Numbered from the stretch's first letter, positions 29,706-42,070 are shown. The stretch: 64,000 nucleotides of DNA from Macrostomum hystrix (GCA_950097015.1 CATNEN010000038.1:1302001-1366000), one strand, 5' to 3'. The notes: a model not told the origin generated them from the sequence alone. Numbers and translations: made by a program.

Positions 29706-32700
29706 TCAGTACCTTCTGTTGGGTGGCAGCGGCACCGCAGTAAAAGAGCCTGGCAACACGGCGACAATCATCTTACTGGCATTTCGACTGTCCGGTGGCG
29801 AGGGAGCCACTCGGTTTGGCTCATTGTTTTCCGGCGACTGGGAAAAGTAGATCACCAGCGAGCCAGCGAGTAGCATCAGCTGCAATTGTGTTCCATTGTG
29901 CGATAATGCCTTGCCATGTAAGACTCAATCTATGGTCTAGCCTCAGTGGCCGAATTTGTGACATTTATCTCTCCCTCCTGCCCGTCTCATCGCTTTCCGT
30001 CTCATCTCTTCCCTGTCTCATCTCTCCCCTGTCTCATCTCTCCCCTGTCTCATCTCTCCCCTGTCTCATCTCTCCCCTGTGTCATCTCTCCCCTGTCTCA
30101 TATCTCTCCTGTCTCATCTCTCCCTGGTCTCATCTCTCCCTGGTCTCATCTCTCCCCTGTCTCATCTCTTCCCTGTCTCATCTCTCCCCTGTCTCATCTC
30201 TCCCTGGTCCTCTCTCCCTGGTCTCATCTTTCCTGTCTCATCTCTCCCCTGTCTCATCTCTCCCCTGTCTCATCTCTCCCCTGTCTCACCTCTCCCATGT
30301 CTCATCTCTCCCCTGTCTCATCTCTTCCCTGGTCTCATCTCTCCCCTGTCTCATCTCTTCTCTGTCTCATCTCCCCCATGTCTCATCTCTTCCCTGGTCT
30401 CATCTCTCCCTGGTCTCATCTCTCCCCTGTCTCATCTCTTCCCTGTCTCATCTCTCCCCTGTCTCATCTCTCCCCTGTCTCATCTCTCCCCTGTGTCATC
30501 TCTCCCCTGTCTCATCTCTCTCCTGTCTCATATCTCTCCTGTCTCATCTCTCCCCTGTCTCATCTCTCCCCAGTCTCATCTCTCCCCTGTCTCATCTCTA
30601 CCGTCTCATCTCTCCCCTGTCTTATCTCTCCCCTGTCTCATCTCTCTTCTGTCTCATCTCTCCCTGATCTCATCTCTCCCTGGTCTCATCTCTCCCTGGT
30701 CTCATCTCTCCCGTGTCATCTCTCCCCTTTCTCATCTCTCCCCTGTCTCATCTCTTCCCTGTCGCATCTCTCCCCTTTCTCATCTCTCCCCTGTCTCATC
30801 TCTCCCCTGTCTCATCTCTCCCCTTTCTCATCTCTTCCCTGTCTCATCTCTCCCCTGTCTTATCTCTCCCCTGTCTCATCTCTCTTCTGTCTTATCTCTC
30901 CCTGATCTCATCTCTCCCTGGTCTCATCTCTCCCTGGTCTCATCTTTCCTGTCTCATCTCTCCCCTGTCTCATATCTTCCCAGTCACATTGCATTTCCCT
31001 TTCAGTAATGAACTGGCATAGTGTACTAAGCATGCTATTTGATTGCTACTAACCAGAAACAGCAGAGAGCCAGCCAATGCAGGGAACAGGTAGTTCAGGA
31101 AGTATCTATCAATGTATTCATTGAACAATTTGTCATAGCAACCGATGGCATAGTTGCTCTCAGTGTTATTGTACGGGCAGTACGGGTTCAAAGGCCTGAA
31201 TGCTGTCAGGTCGAACTTGCAGCAAGTCACTGGATAGGTCAGATCTGAAATGATGTTTAATGCAATGGAAAGATCACCGGAATAATTCACAAATCTTTTT
31301 TTTTATTTTTTCTTTAAAGCATTCAACAAACCGACATGAAAATCCAGATTCTTGTCGAGTTATTTTGTGGCAAAAACCGACAATATAGGCATAGATTTTC
31401 TGCTCACAAAGTTTCATAGTAGAAACATGTCCTTGTCACGTGGGTCTTCGACAAGAGTCGCTTCTGGAAGCACCTGGGGACAAGATAAAGAGACTTTGCT
31501 CGTCACCTACAAAGCTATCTCCAGGCCCACGTCGACTACTGCGCCCCTTTCTGGTCGCTGGCCGCGCACAACGCATCATTGCCGGATGCCACCGCTGCTC
31601 GGGCATTGATCATCTCCATGACGAATGTACCATCCTGCCGATGTCCCTTCACTCCGAACCCCTGTTAGCGCAGTTCTGCACCCGTGCCATCCGTGTCATC
31701 ACCTCTCGCTCGATCCGGCACCGCGGCGGCAGCTTCGCTCCTCGCTCGCCACTTCCGCCACTAACTTCCTCAACGTGCACCGGCCGCTCCCCTGCCCTTC
31801 AGTGGGTCCGCTCTCTGTCTGCCAGCTCTCCAAAGCCCTCCACACTGCGTGCGTGCAATAACGCCTGATGGATCGGCCACCAAACCGGGTCCTCGGCGTG
31901 CCTCCGCCAATGATTGACGCGTCAGAGACTCAACTGCCGCGCTTTGCCCGTGTGACGCTTGCTCAACTCCGGTCAGGCTTCTGCTATCACCTTGCCAGTT
32001 ACAAACACCGCCTCGACCAGGAGTCACCTGCCACCTGCCCGCGGTGCCAAGACGAGGAGGAGTCGGTCGCGCATCTTTTCGCCACACATACACACACACA
32101 CACACACACACTCACACACAGACACGCAAGAGTCGTTGAATATCTTGACGATGCTTACGTCGGACGGCTTTGAAAGTTGGTTCATCGTGAAGGGCCGAAA
32201 ATTGTAATCCCTATGGTGGACTTTCACAAAAATTCGTGGTTCGGTTTGGGAGCTTTCGTGAAGTAGCTGCAGTGAGTATTTGAAATACCCCAGTGGTTTT
32301 TTCCCAGGGGGAAATAGCATGCATAATCCCCTATTTTAGTGTTTGTCTCATGAGGCGATAATAGATAAAATAGCTAATATACTCACTGAATGTAAAGTTT
32401 CTCCCGCCCTGACTAATGTGAAATCTCCTATCCCAGTTGACATTGTCAAAATCGCTGCCATTGTTGACACCGCAACAGCCGATGAAGATTTGCAGCAGAT
32501 TCTGCAGGAGGCTCTCTACGTTGCTGCTGGTGAATCCGGTGTAGCGGGTCACACTGTCCTCCATGGCTGCCTTGGCCGACCTCTTCAACTGAGCAGTTTT
32601 AAATCGAATGGGTTAATGAATTATTTCAAATCCACTAGGATAGGATATTTCAAATTTATTAACGCAATTTAATCGCTGTTGGGGAGACTTACAACAGTCG

Positions 32701-34089
32701 AGTCCGCGTACCAGATTATTACCACCGTCAGCTGGGCCACAAAAAATATCCCAATAAGGACTGAGTACTGCGGGACGACAGGCGTAGAGTGCATGTAATG
32801 TACTTTTATACTTTCACCTACAAATGTACTTTTAGCATTATCAAAACTGGATATTTAAATCACTTTGAGACTAGATATTTAAATGTCCACTAGATTATAG
32901 ATTAAAGGCTAGAGGCTAGAAATTGAGATCCCAAAAAGACTAGATATTAAAATCTCCATGAGACTAGATATTAAAATCTCCATGAGACTAGATATTCAAA
33001 TCTCCATGAGACTAGATATTAAGATCTCCATGAGATCTCAAAGTCATCAAGTTTCAGAACAATGGCCTACAAAATGATTAATAGTGAAAACAACTCACAA
33101 CAATGAGGCAGGCCCTGACTTTGCAGCAGGCTCCAATGCAGCCAGTGACTGACACGGCCACAATCATAGCGCCAAGTATGATGAAAACGATGCCGACAGA
33201 GCCCGTCACCGAGTTGATCACCTTCAGGATGTCGCTGACGCTGATGTTAATCTGTGCCTGCTCCAGCAGCTGGGTCAGCTGTTCAAGGAGTCGACTCACC
33301 GTATCGTTGTTGATGACGGTGTTCAGGCCGACAGTCAGAATCATGCCAATGGCAAAGATGAGTAGGCCGAGCAGCTGGAGTGAGTTCAATGAATGCTTGA
33401 TGTGATTTGCTCTGATTTCATGATTTTATGTTCATCTGTTGGACTAGATTCAGGAAGGATCGACACTGCCTGAAGGAACCAACCTCAGGAGTCACTCCAC
33501 CTGAAGGACCCAACCTCAGGAGTCACTCCACCTGAAGGACCCAACCTCAGGAGTCACTCCACCTGAAGGACCCAACCTCAGGAGTCACTCCACCTGAAGG
33601 ACCCAACCTCAGGAGTCACTCCACCTGAAGGACCCAACCTCAGGAGTCACTCCACCTGAAGGATTAACCTCAGGAGTCACTCCACCTGAAGGACCCAACC
33701 TCAGGAGTCGCTCCACCTGAAGGACCCAACCTCAGGAGTCACTCCACATGAAGAACCCAACCTCAGGAGTCACTCCACCTGAAGGACCCAACCTCAGGAG
33801 TCACTCCACCTGTAGGACCCAACCTCAGGAGTCACTCCACCTGAAGGACCCAACCTCAGGAGTCACTCCACCTGAAGGACCCAACCTCAGGAGTCACTCC
33901 ACCTGAAGGACCCAACCTCAGGAGTCACTCCACCTGAAGGACCCAACCTCAGGAGTCACTCCACCTGAAGGACCCAACAAGCAATCAGATGCAGTAAAAT
34001 GTGAGCCAGCTTACAATTGCAAGGTTGCTAACTGTGATCAGGAAGCAGGCGCATAGGCAACCGCAGACGCTTAATCCACAATTTGCCAT
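29706..34089 (-). CDS. Tetraspanin A
   Basis: Six minus-strand exons: 34089-34015, 33374-33099, 32767-32693, 32588-32387, 31244-31054 and 29879-29706 (TGA). Phases 0,0,0,1,0 match and give 330 residues. Exon 1 carries MANCGLSVCGCLCACFLI, a Cys-rich TM1 start. Exon 2 finishes TM1 and holds the small loop and TM2; exon 3 is TM3 (IGIFFVAQLTVVIIWY). Exon 4 opens the large extracellular loop with the CCG hallmark in FIGCCGVNNGSDFDN; exon 5 adds LTYPVTCCKFDL and IGCYDK, then TM4, completed by LMLLAGSLVIYF. Tetraspanins organise membrane microdomains with integrins and other partners. The cytosolic tail is Pro-rich. Exons 1 and 3 are both exactly 75 bp, as in its paralogue B. Confidence 0.9.
29990..30985. 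repeat. 16-bp minisatellite in tetraspanin A last intron
   Basis: About 60 units of CATCTCTCCCCTGTCT with frequent CCTGG, TTCCC and deletion variants. Polypyrimidine on plus, polypurine on minus (the transcribed sense). It causes 300-codon open frames rich in Ser/Leu/Pro that are not genes. Confidence 0.96.
31430..32090 (+). mobile_element. Non-LTR retrotransposon (LINE) C-terminal remnant
   Basis: Plus-strand frames, shifted several times, encode peptides typical of the end of a non-LTR ORF2: HVDYCAPFWSLAAHN, RIIAGCHRCSGIDHLHDECT, then RVTLAQLRSGFCYHLASYKH followed by CPRCQDEEESVAHLF, the C-terminal CCHC-like tail. It lies antisense within tetraspanin A intron 4 (31245-32386). Confidence 0.78.
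32087..32126. repeat. (CA)n microsatellite
   Basis: ACACACAC tract directly after the LINE remnant, possibly its tail. Confidence 0.9.
32925..33035. repeat. ~24-bp repeat, about 4 copies, tetraspanin A intron 2
   Basis: GAGACTAGATATTAAAATCT plus CCAT repeats about four times, with flanking degraded copies from 32865. Confidence 0.88.
33475..33980. repeat. 31-bp minisatellite in tetraspanin A intron 1
   Basis: About 16 units of CTGAAGGACCCAACCTCAGG plus AGTCACTCCAC, nearly perfect. Confidence 0.97.
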
Positions 34090-34285
34090 TGTCGAATCAC
34101 TTGAATGGTATTTTTATTTTACTCAGTTGTGAAATAATACAGTTTATTTTTCAACTCTACAGCTGACACACGAAACCCGACGTTTTTAAACTTTTAATTA
34201 ACACTTCTGCCCCCACAACTGAAAGCACAACAGTATCTGTAACCAATGACAACGGATAAAACAGACGTTGTGTACGCTATGCTCA

Positions 34286-35424
34286 CTACCAATGTGACAC
34301 TAGATTACATGCACACAACACTGCTAGCGAGAGCATGTCATATTCTGAATCATTTCTGCATTTTAATTTAATCACATACAGGACCCGTGACTCAAGGCGA
34401 TTAAAAATAGATAAAATTCTTAACAGAAATCAAACTGAAACATATTTTGTTATTGACATAACAACTTTTCAACCTGATATTAGCCTTCTAATATGTTCCC
34501 AAAAGCACTCTAAATCTGGGATTTCATTGTCTGACCGGTTCCCACAGACTCTCTAAATCTGGGACTTCATTGTCTAACCGGTTCCCGCAGACTCTCTAAA
34601 TCTGGGATTTCATTGTCTAACTGGGTCCCGCAGACTCTCTAAATCAGGGATTTCATTGTCTAACCGGTTCCCACAGACTCTCTAAATCTGGGATTTCATT
34701 GTCTAACCGGTTCCCGCAGACTCTCTAAATCTGGGATTTCATTGTCTAAGCGGTTCCCACAGACTCTCTAAATCTGGGATTTCATTGTCTAACTGGTTCC
34801 CACAGACTCTCTAAGTCTGGGATTTCATTGTCTAACTGGTTCCCACAGACTCTCTAAATCTGGGATTTCATTGTCTAAGCGGTTCCCACAGACTCTCTAA
34901 ATCTGGGATTTCATTGTCTAACTGGTTCCCACAGACTCTCTAAATCTGGGATTTCATTGTCTAACTGGTTCCCACAGACTCTCTAAATCTGGGATTTCAT
35001 TGTCTAACTGGTTCCCACAGACTCTCTAAATCTGGGATTTCATGTCTAACAGGATTTGACAATCCTTCAAAGCCTGGAATGCAAATATATATTTATTAAA
35101 TGTGAATAACATAATTATTTTTCATATCACACTACTAGACCTGCTTTCCACTAATAAGTAGTATAATACGTTAGTTATGTTAAATTAATAGAATCCGTTG
35201 CAAATAAGTGTTTATTTGCCGCGTTTAAAAAGACAAAAATAAATCTCTTGCAGATCTTTCAATAATGTTGTGTCAATAACAAAAAATTATTGAGTTTTTA
35301 TTTCTGTTAAGAATTTTATCTATTTTTAATCGCTTTGAGTAAAATATGACATGAATATGACAGAATATGACATGCTCTTGCTAACAGTGTTTTGTGCATG
35401 TAATCTAGTGTCACATTGGTAGTG
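34286..35424. repeat. Large inverted repeat flanking a 43-bp array
   Basis: Arm 34286-34431 and arm 35300-35424 are inverted copies: CACTACCAATGTGACACTAG, ATTACATGCACA, GCATGTCATATTCTG and ATTAAAAATAGATAAAATTC recur in reverse complement, with indels in the middle. The 0.87-kb interior is mostly the 43-bp minisatellite. The right outer edge carries a short repeat of AGTGTCACATTGGT (four copies, about 35408-35460). Confidence 0.8.
34510..35045. repeat. 43-bp minisatellite
   Basis: About 12 units of GACTCTCTAAATCTGGGATT then TCATTGTCTAACCGGTTCCC plus ACA, inside the inverted repeat. Confidence 0.96.
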
Positions 35425-35464
35425 TCACATTGGTAGTGTCACATTGGTAGTGTCACATTCATTT

Positions 35465-35665
35465 GGGGCGCAGCCGCGGAGAGAAGGCTTGGGGGCTTGT
35501 CGTGCAATTTACGCCCTACAGGGCCAACCTCTAAGGCACAGCGTAGGTGTAAGTGCCTGACGATGAGAAAGTCAGGGCAGATGTACACACCTGTATGAGC
35601 GTATGCCTGCGTACAGTATTTGTGTGCGTGTGTGCTCAGGAGTCAGCGAAATGGGCAGAATTGCC
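35465..35665 (+). mobile_element. SINE-like element, plus orientation
   Basis: Reverse-complement relative of the copy at 62945-63185: shares GGCTTGGGGGCTTGT, CTGACGATGAGAAAG, GATGTACACACCTGT and GTGTGCTCAGGAGTCAG. The tRNA-like head is truncated at CCGCGGAG. Confidence 0.65.
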
Positions 35666-35751
35666 TCCTCGCTGGCTGCGGGTCTAGTGTCACCAAATGA
35701 TGTGCCATTGCCCGCAGCCCTCCTGCAATAATTAATAGGAAGTAAAAATCT

Positions 35752-35818
35752 GCAATCCCCGGTTGACATTGTCTAAACCGGTGAAATTGTTGACACCGCA
35801 ACAGCCGATAAAGATTTT
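35752..35818 (-). pseudogene. Orphan tetraspanin large-loop exon fragment
   Basis: The minus strand encodes KIFIGCCGVNN followed by DNVN, the CCG motif of a tetraspanin large extracellular loop. Nucleotide identity to the matching part of tetraspanin A exon 4 (about 32440-32510) is very high. No flanking tetraspanin exons are seen and an in-frame path to other exons is lacking, so this looks like the remnant of a duplicated gene between tetraspanins A and B. Confidence 0.8.
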
Positions 35819-35889
35819 GACTCTGAATGACTCTGAAATGACTAACAGCTCTAAATGACTAATCACTCTGAAATGACTAATGACTCTGA

Positions 35890-36835
35890 ATTTGTAGATG
35901 GGGAAACTGCCAATTTGTAGATGTGGAAACTGCCAATTTGTAGATGGGGAAACTGCCAATTTGTAGATGGGGAAACTGCCAATTTGTAGATGGGGAAACT
36001 GCCAATTTGTAGATATGGGGAAACTGCCAATTTGTAGATATGGAGAAACTGCCAATTTGTAGATGGAGAAACTGCCAATTTGTAGATGAGGAAGCTGCTA
36101 ACTTGTAGGTTCAGAAAATGCCCCTTTGGTGGTTAAGAAACTGCCCATTTGTAGGCTCAGAAACTGCCAATTTGTAGATGGAGAAACTGCCAATTTGTAG
36201 ATGGAGAAACTGCCAATTTGTAGATGAGGAAGCTGCTAACTTGTAGGTTCAGAAAATGCCCCTTTGGTGGTTAAGAAACTGCCAATTTGTAGGCTCAGAA
36301 ACTGCCACTTTGTCGGTTCAGAAACTGCCCCTTTGTTGGTTCAGAAGCTGCCGCTTTGTAGTTTGAGAAACTACCACTTTATAGGTTAAGAAACTAACTG
36401 CCACTTTGTAGGTTGAAAAACTGCCAATTTTTAGGTTAAGAAACTGCCACTTTGTAGGTTAAGAAACTGCCACTTTGTAGGTTCAGAAAGTGCCACTTTG
36501 TAGGTTAAGAAACTGCCACTTTGTAGGTTAAGAAACTGCCACTTTGTAGGTTCAGAAAGTGCCACTTTGTTGGTTCAGAAACTGCCACTTTGTAGGTTCA
36601 GAAACTGCCACTTTGTTGATTCAGAAAGTGCCACTTTGTTGGTTCAGAAACTGCCACTTTGTTGATTCAGAAAGTGCCACTTTGTTGGTTCAGAAACTGC
36701 CACTTTGTTGATTCAGAAAGTGCCACTTTGTTGATTCAGAAAGTGCCACTTTGTTGGTTCAGAAAGTGCCACTTTGTTGATTCAGAAAGTGCCACTTTGT
36801 TGATTCAGAAACTGGCACTTTGTTGATTCCTACTC
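35890..36835. repeat. 22-23-bp minisatellite upstream of tetraspanin B
   Basis: Units grade from GAAACTGCCAATTTGTAGAT plus GGG on the left to GAAAGTGCCACTTTGTTGAT plus TC on the right, about 42 in all. A duplicated block (36060-36120 and 36190-36250) shows segmental expansion. Confidence 0.95.
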
Positions 36836-37290
36836 ATTGACTTTCGCTGAGTCTCTGAAGCGACTGGACTTATGGATTCTGGACTTATTTTAGTGTTCTT
36901 ACTTGTTAAAGGAGATTTGTAATAACAGAAAAGTTTTTACTTCTGCAATTTTTAGGTATATTATCAATTAGGAATGAAAATAAGCAATCAATTGAACAGT
37001 CTTTCGTCGAACAGTCAAGCAATGTTTGTTGTACCCTGCTTAGTCAAATGCTAATTAGTCAGTCGAAATTCGATAGTTTTCGAGAAAAACATAAAATGAT
37101 ATCTTCTATTAGTCTATTAGTCTTCGATTTAGTCTTGATGTTTCACACCGGCGTTGTCATAGCAACGCAGGCTAGGCATGCAGTCAAATTTGCTACATAT
37201 AACTCTTAAATTAGCCTCGTCCATCATTTTAGCAAGCAATGCGATCTTCTAAAAAAACAAATTTAGAAAGATCAAATAACTTGAACAGAA

Positions 37291-40200
37291 ATGTCAACCG
37301 ACATCAACTCTGTCTTCTGTTGTCTTTGCAGCAGCTTTCTGGTGCTGGCAAATTTAATCTGGCTGGTGAGAAATTTTTCAGAATTTAATTTAATGAACAG
37401 TACAAAGACCACGCGTTATTTTACCTGGGTAAATACCTGTAGTTTATTTCAAATACCCGCAGGCTCGCAAACTGAATGACCGATTTAAGTGAAGGTCCTT
37501 CCGAAAGATCAAAATATTATTTAAATATTTGGGAGATACAGAGAAAAGAAAACGTGGGTAGCAGAAATACGTCTTTCTACTGCTTTCTTGAATTCTCGTC
37601 CGCCAACAAATCGTCCCCCCACCTTCCAGATACTCGGACTTTCTTGCATTGTCCTTGGCGCGGCCTGGGACCTACTGTTGAAATCAACGACTGCCAGCAT
37701 CGAGTCAGAGGATCTGCGCCTCATCATCGGCTACCTGCGATCTGTGGCCCGCGCGGCTGGCGTAGATGACGTCAGCTCGGCTGCTCATAATGCACTGCAA
37801 TTTGTTGGGCCAATCGACACAGTCCTGCTCCTGCTGGGCATCTGCCTCACACTGCTGGCTGTCCTCGGCTGCTGCAGCCTGGGCTGCAGGTCCCGCTTCT
37901 GCCTGGCTGCTGTGAGCAACTGCTGCACCACCTCACTGACCCACCACCTCACTGACCCACCACCTCACTGACCCACCACCTCACTGACCCACCACCTCAC
38001 TGACCCACCACCTCACTGACCCACCACCTCACTGACCCACCACCTCACTGCCCCGTCACCAACTGACCTACCACCTCAATGACCCACCACCTCACTGACC
38101 CACCACCTCACTGACCCACCACCTCACTGACCCACCACCTCAATGACCCACCACCTCACTGACCCACCACCTCACTGACCCACCAGCTCACTGACCCACC
38201 ACCTCAATGACCCACCACCTCACTGACCCACCACCTCACTGACCCACCACCTCACTGACCCACCACCTCACTGACCCACCACCTCACTGACCCACCACCT
38301 CACTGACCCACCACCTCAATGACCCACCACCTCACGGACCCACCACCTCACTGACCCACCACCTCACTGACCCACCACCTCACGGACCCACCGCCTCACT
38401 GACCCACCACCACAATGCCCTATCAACATTGCTTATCGATTAATCACTTTCCTTTTTTAGTACCTGGCCATCGTTTCGCTAGTCTTCTTTGCCCAGCTTC
38501 TAACCCTGATGCTACTGTACGGCAGCCCTGAATCTGTGAGTGAAATATTGCCGAGTGCTACTCTAATTCTTATTTACTCTAATTCTAGACTTATGCAAAT
38601 TCTGTTCGCAGTTCAAGGCTGTGGTAAAGCAGCTCATGGCGACAGGCTTGAAGCGCTACCGCGGCAGCAACTCGGCCAATGGTGAAAGCCTGCTGCAGAA
38701 CGCACTGCAAATCTATGCCGGCTGCTGCGGGGTTAATAACGGTAGCGACTTTGTAACAATGACCCAGCAGTGGGATCGCAGCTACACAGTCGAGCTCTTC
38801 AGAAAGACTGTTACCTATAGTGAGAGCTTAATATGCAATGTGGCACCCTGATTTCGATACATATTTTAATCAAAACCTAACTTCCTAAGCAGCCACTTCA
38901 ATCGATCCGTTCAAATCAATTCACTCCCTGAACAACCACCTCACTCCTCAACAACCACCTCACTCCTCAACAACCACCTCACTCCTCAACAACCACCTCA
39001 CTCCTCAACAACCACCTCACTCCTCAACAACCACCTCACTCCTCAACAACCACCTCACTCCCTCACGAAACACCTCGCTCCACACCTCACTCGTCAACAA
39101 CCACCTCCAGTCCATTACCTGAATTATCTATAAAGTATAATATAGATGCTTTCGTCGCTTCTTTCGTATATTCGCAAATTTATGATCAGCTTAATTTATT
39201 ATCCTCGTTTGATTATTTTAGACCTGACCTATCCAGTCAGTTGCTGCCAGCACGATTTGACCAAACTGAAGCTCCTGGACAGTTTCTGTCCAGTCAACAA
39301 CTTTAACTTCAGCAACCACAGGATTGGTTGCTATGAAAAGGTTATTCAATTTGTTGATCAATGCTTTGAGCGGCACAACATCTTCCACGCCCTGTCCGCG
39401 ATCGTTGGCATTCAGGTTAATACATACAAATCTAGATTTGTGTAACGTATAGTATGAACTTGAGTTGCTAGTTAGACAAAATCTGATCAATCTTAGATTA
39501 ACCATCCGTTTATCTAAGATTATTCCACTTCACTGTCATTAAACCATTTCAGGCTCTACTCATCGCTGGCATTTTGGTAATCTTTCGAGACATCACCGTA
39601 AGAAGTAGCAAGGTGCATCCCGTGTAAATTGACTTATTTTAATGGGGCTAACAAACTATTTGTTAAAACTTTTGTAATTTTGAAGTTAAATCCTCATTAT
39701 ATGGTTATACGCGCGGGTAATTTTCATTTGCCTTTACCTGAAAATCGAACATATAATAAAAATAAAATGTACGATAGCGTACATTGATGCTCAATCATTA
39801 TCATGTGCTAATAGTAACGCAATATCGCAAATGGCTGGAACACCATGTAAGTTCAAATGCATGAGGACAAAAAGTGCGGATTTTTTAAACGCAACGTTTT
39901 AGCATGATAAAACTAAATTTTAAGCAAATAAAGATTTTAATAGAACCATAGCATATGTCATTTAAATTTAAGGACATTCTTTATAAACTATGTTACAATT
40001 ATCTGATAGCACGAAACTAAATCTGAATCATTTAAATTTCTTGAGGAATGAGTAAATAAAACTTCTTGCTCCGATACGACTTATTTTATTGTTGTGTTGA
40101 TTGACTTTTGTATTTGTCAGTTGTTTACCAACTCCTCATTCAAAACGGACCAACGCAACAAACCAATGTTTGAAAACCGTTTCAATATCAAGCCAGAAAA

Positions 40201-41856
40201 TTACGCGTAAAAAGAGAAAACGCATAAATTCGAGGGTGATACTTTGCCCTTCTGTAAGTGATAATAATGCTATAATAGCTAGTATCGTGTTAGAATACTG
40301 ATTGTTTTTGTCTGGTTTGGTTAAAATATAAAGACGTTCTGTATTAATCATTATGCACTTAGCATCAAGCTCAAAAGTTGTTAATCTGAGTATCTGACAA
40401 TAAAGTTCACAAAATTAAAAGGTCTTGACTCTTGCTAGTCCTCAAGAATTCACAAGCTTAAAATCTCATGGTTGCTGGAGTTTAGCTATAAAAAATCGAT
40501 ATATTGCTTAACTAGGTTAGATAAATTGTCAGAAAAGTGACAAAATGTGTGCAAAAAATATTGCAACCAATAAAAAGTGGTGCACTACATGTTAATACTA
40601 GGCCTAATACAATTATATTTTTGTGTCATGAACCAAGACACTAGGGTACCAGATTGGGTCGACGTAAACATTAAAAAGACAATTAATAACTTTGGGGCCC
40701 TTATCATTGGAATTATGTAATGTACTGCAGTATAGGCTTAATAAATAATTCTTTAAGAATCCTACCTTTTACTTAGAGATTGGTGTTCTTAAAACTTGCT
40801 TGCTAATTCTATGAAATCATATGCTAGGCCTCTTATTATTAATGTAATGCATACAAACTCTTACCTTAATTCATTATAGTTACCTATGTAGTAAGATGCT
40901 TTTATCACTTTAAAAAAGTATAATTCATACCTATGCTCTTTGTTTAAATGTGCTAAATATTGTTTATATGTAAAAATAAAATATCACTAATTCTGTCAAT
41001 TTCATTCACCTTAACAAACCTTTTTGTGTATACAAATGATTGCAATTTCTGTGAGACAAATCAATGTGCCAGTGTAACGAAAAACAAATAAGCTTTTATT
41101 GAGTAAAGAGGTAAGAGTGTTTAAGTGTTGAGTTGGTTATTTGAGGCTGTGACCCTCTGATCCACAGAAAATGCCTAGCAAAGACAGGAGAATAAGAGAC
41201 CAATGCCTTAGAAAGATAAACTGTGCCAAGTGCCAATTGATACACTACCACATTGAGAGAGACAAATATAGAGTGTTAAGCCCTGTTATACCTACTTAGT
41301 TGCCACTTGTTAGGTTATATTATATATTTATATTTGACTATATTGTATATATATTATAGATTTATTATATCTAATTGACTACTTGAATATTAGAAATTAA
41401 CAAAACTCTCATAGGTTACCTCACCTTTTATATCTTATTTATCCCATTATTCTAAATCTCTCAGCTTTCTGACATTCTGACATATCTCATGTCCCCCTTT
41501 ATGATCTATTGACAAATTGTCTTTGTCTATTTTGTGTTTTGTCTTTTTTGTCGATAAGTACATATTTTTAATTCTGAATTTCTTTTTTAACCTTTATTGT
41601 TTGTGGAAGCCAAATTGTTATTGTAAATTATTAGAGCCATAATCAGGACATCATCTCTACCATATTGACAATTTAGACCTCAATACCTACTTAAAGTACT
41701 AGATGTACATAGAACCAACTTGTCCCCAATGTCTAATAAATGCAGGTGGACGCATCGGCTGAGCCACCTGAGTGCCTGCCAGCCTCAATTGTTGCTGACC
41801 ACAATCGCATCCCACCGTGGGATCCAGATCCGTTTAAGCACAGCGCCTGCTACTAA
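37291..41856 (+). CDS. Tetraspanin B
   Basis: Exons 37291-37365, 37630-37911, 38461-38535, 38612-38819, 39222-39415, 39553-39597 and probably 41746-41856 (TAA); all phases agree, giving 329 residues against 330 for paralogue A. Exon 1 has a Cys-rich TM1 start (VFCCLCSSFLVLANLIWL). TM2 contains LLLLGICLTLLAVLGCC; TM3 is LAIVSLVFFAQLLTLMLLY. The large loop has YAGCCGVNNGSDF, LTYPVSCCQHDL and IGCYEK. Exon 6 (ALLIAGILVIFRDIT) completes TM4 and ends at a strong GTAAGA donor. If that donor is skipped, the frame stops at 39627 after RSSKVHPV. The distal exon encodes a plausible cytosolic tail ending KHSACY; joining it is inference. Same intron positions as A, divergent orientation, so the pair arose by duplication with inversion. 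Confidence 0.85.
37920..38415. repeat. 16-bp minisatellite in tetraspanin B intron 2
   Basis: About 30 units of CCTCACTGACCCACCA with a few CAATG and CACGG variants. Confidence 0.97.
38930..39105. repeat. 19-bp minisatellite in tetraspanin B intron 4
   Basis: About 8 units of CAACAACCACCTCACTCCT, with degraded flanking copies. Confidence 0.95.
39750..39768 (+). terminator. Possible proximal poly(A) signals of tetraspanin B
   Basis: ATAATAAAAATAAAATG contains two AATAAA motifs about 125 bp after the alternative stop at 39627. This would suit a short isoform that does not use the distal exon. Confidence 0.45.
39770..41745. other. AT-rich sequence, intron of tetraspanin B or intergenic
   Basis: No coding exon or tandem array seen. 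It is an intron if the distal tail exon at 41746 belongs to tetraspanin B. Confidence 0.4.
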
Positions 41857-42070
41857 CATTTACTGACTAATTAACCCTACTTTTTCAGTTCAATTTTCGT
41901 TTGTCTATCCTGAATAATTATTTTGTGTTCTTTATTCACTGCAAACAATTTTCCTTTCTCCGTGATTTTTGTCTCTGTCTACTGACAACTAATCAGTTCA
42001 GTAGAGTATAGCACGCTTTTATTCTAAGTAGCACACTAGAAAGCCAGTTAAATAGAAAATTATCTGCCCG

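Noticed and set aside
29684-29749. Alternative short last exon for tetraspanin A starting at 29749
   Set aside because: The acceptor at 29880 gives an exon that completes TM4 and aligns with paralogue B; the short version would leave TM4 incomplete.
29795-31021. Ser/Leu/Pro-rich ORFs around 300 codons on plus
   Set aside because: Derived from the 16-bp array in the last intron of tetraspanin A; all three frames are open. Their left end is antisense to the real terminal exon.
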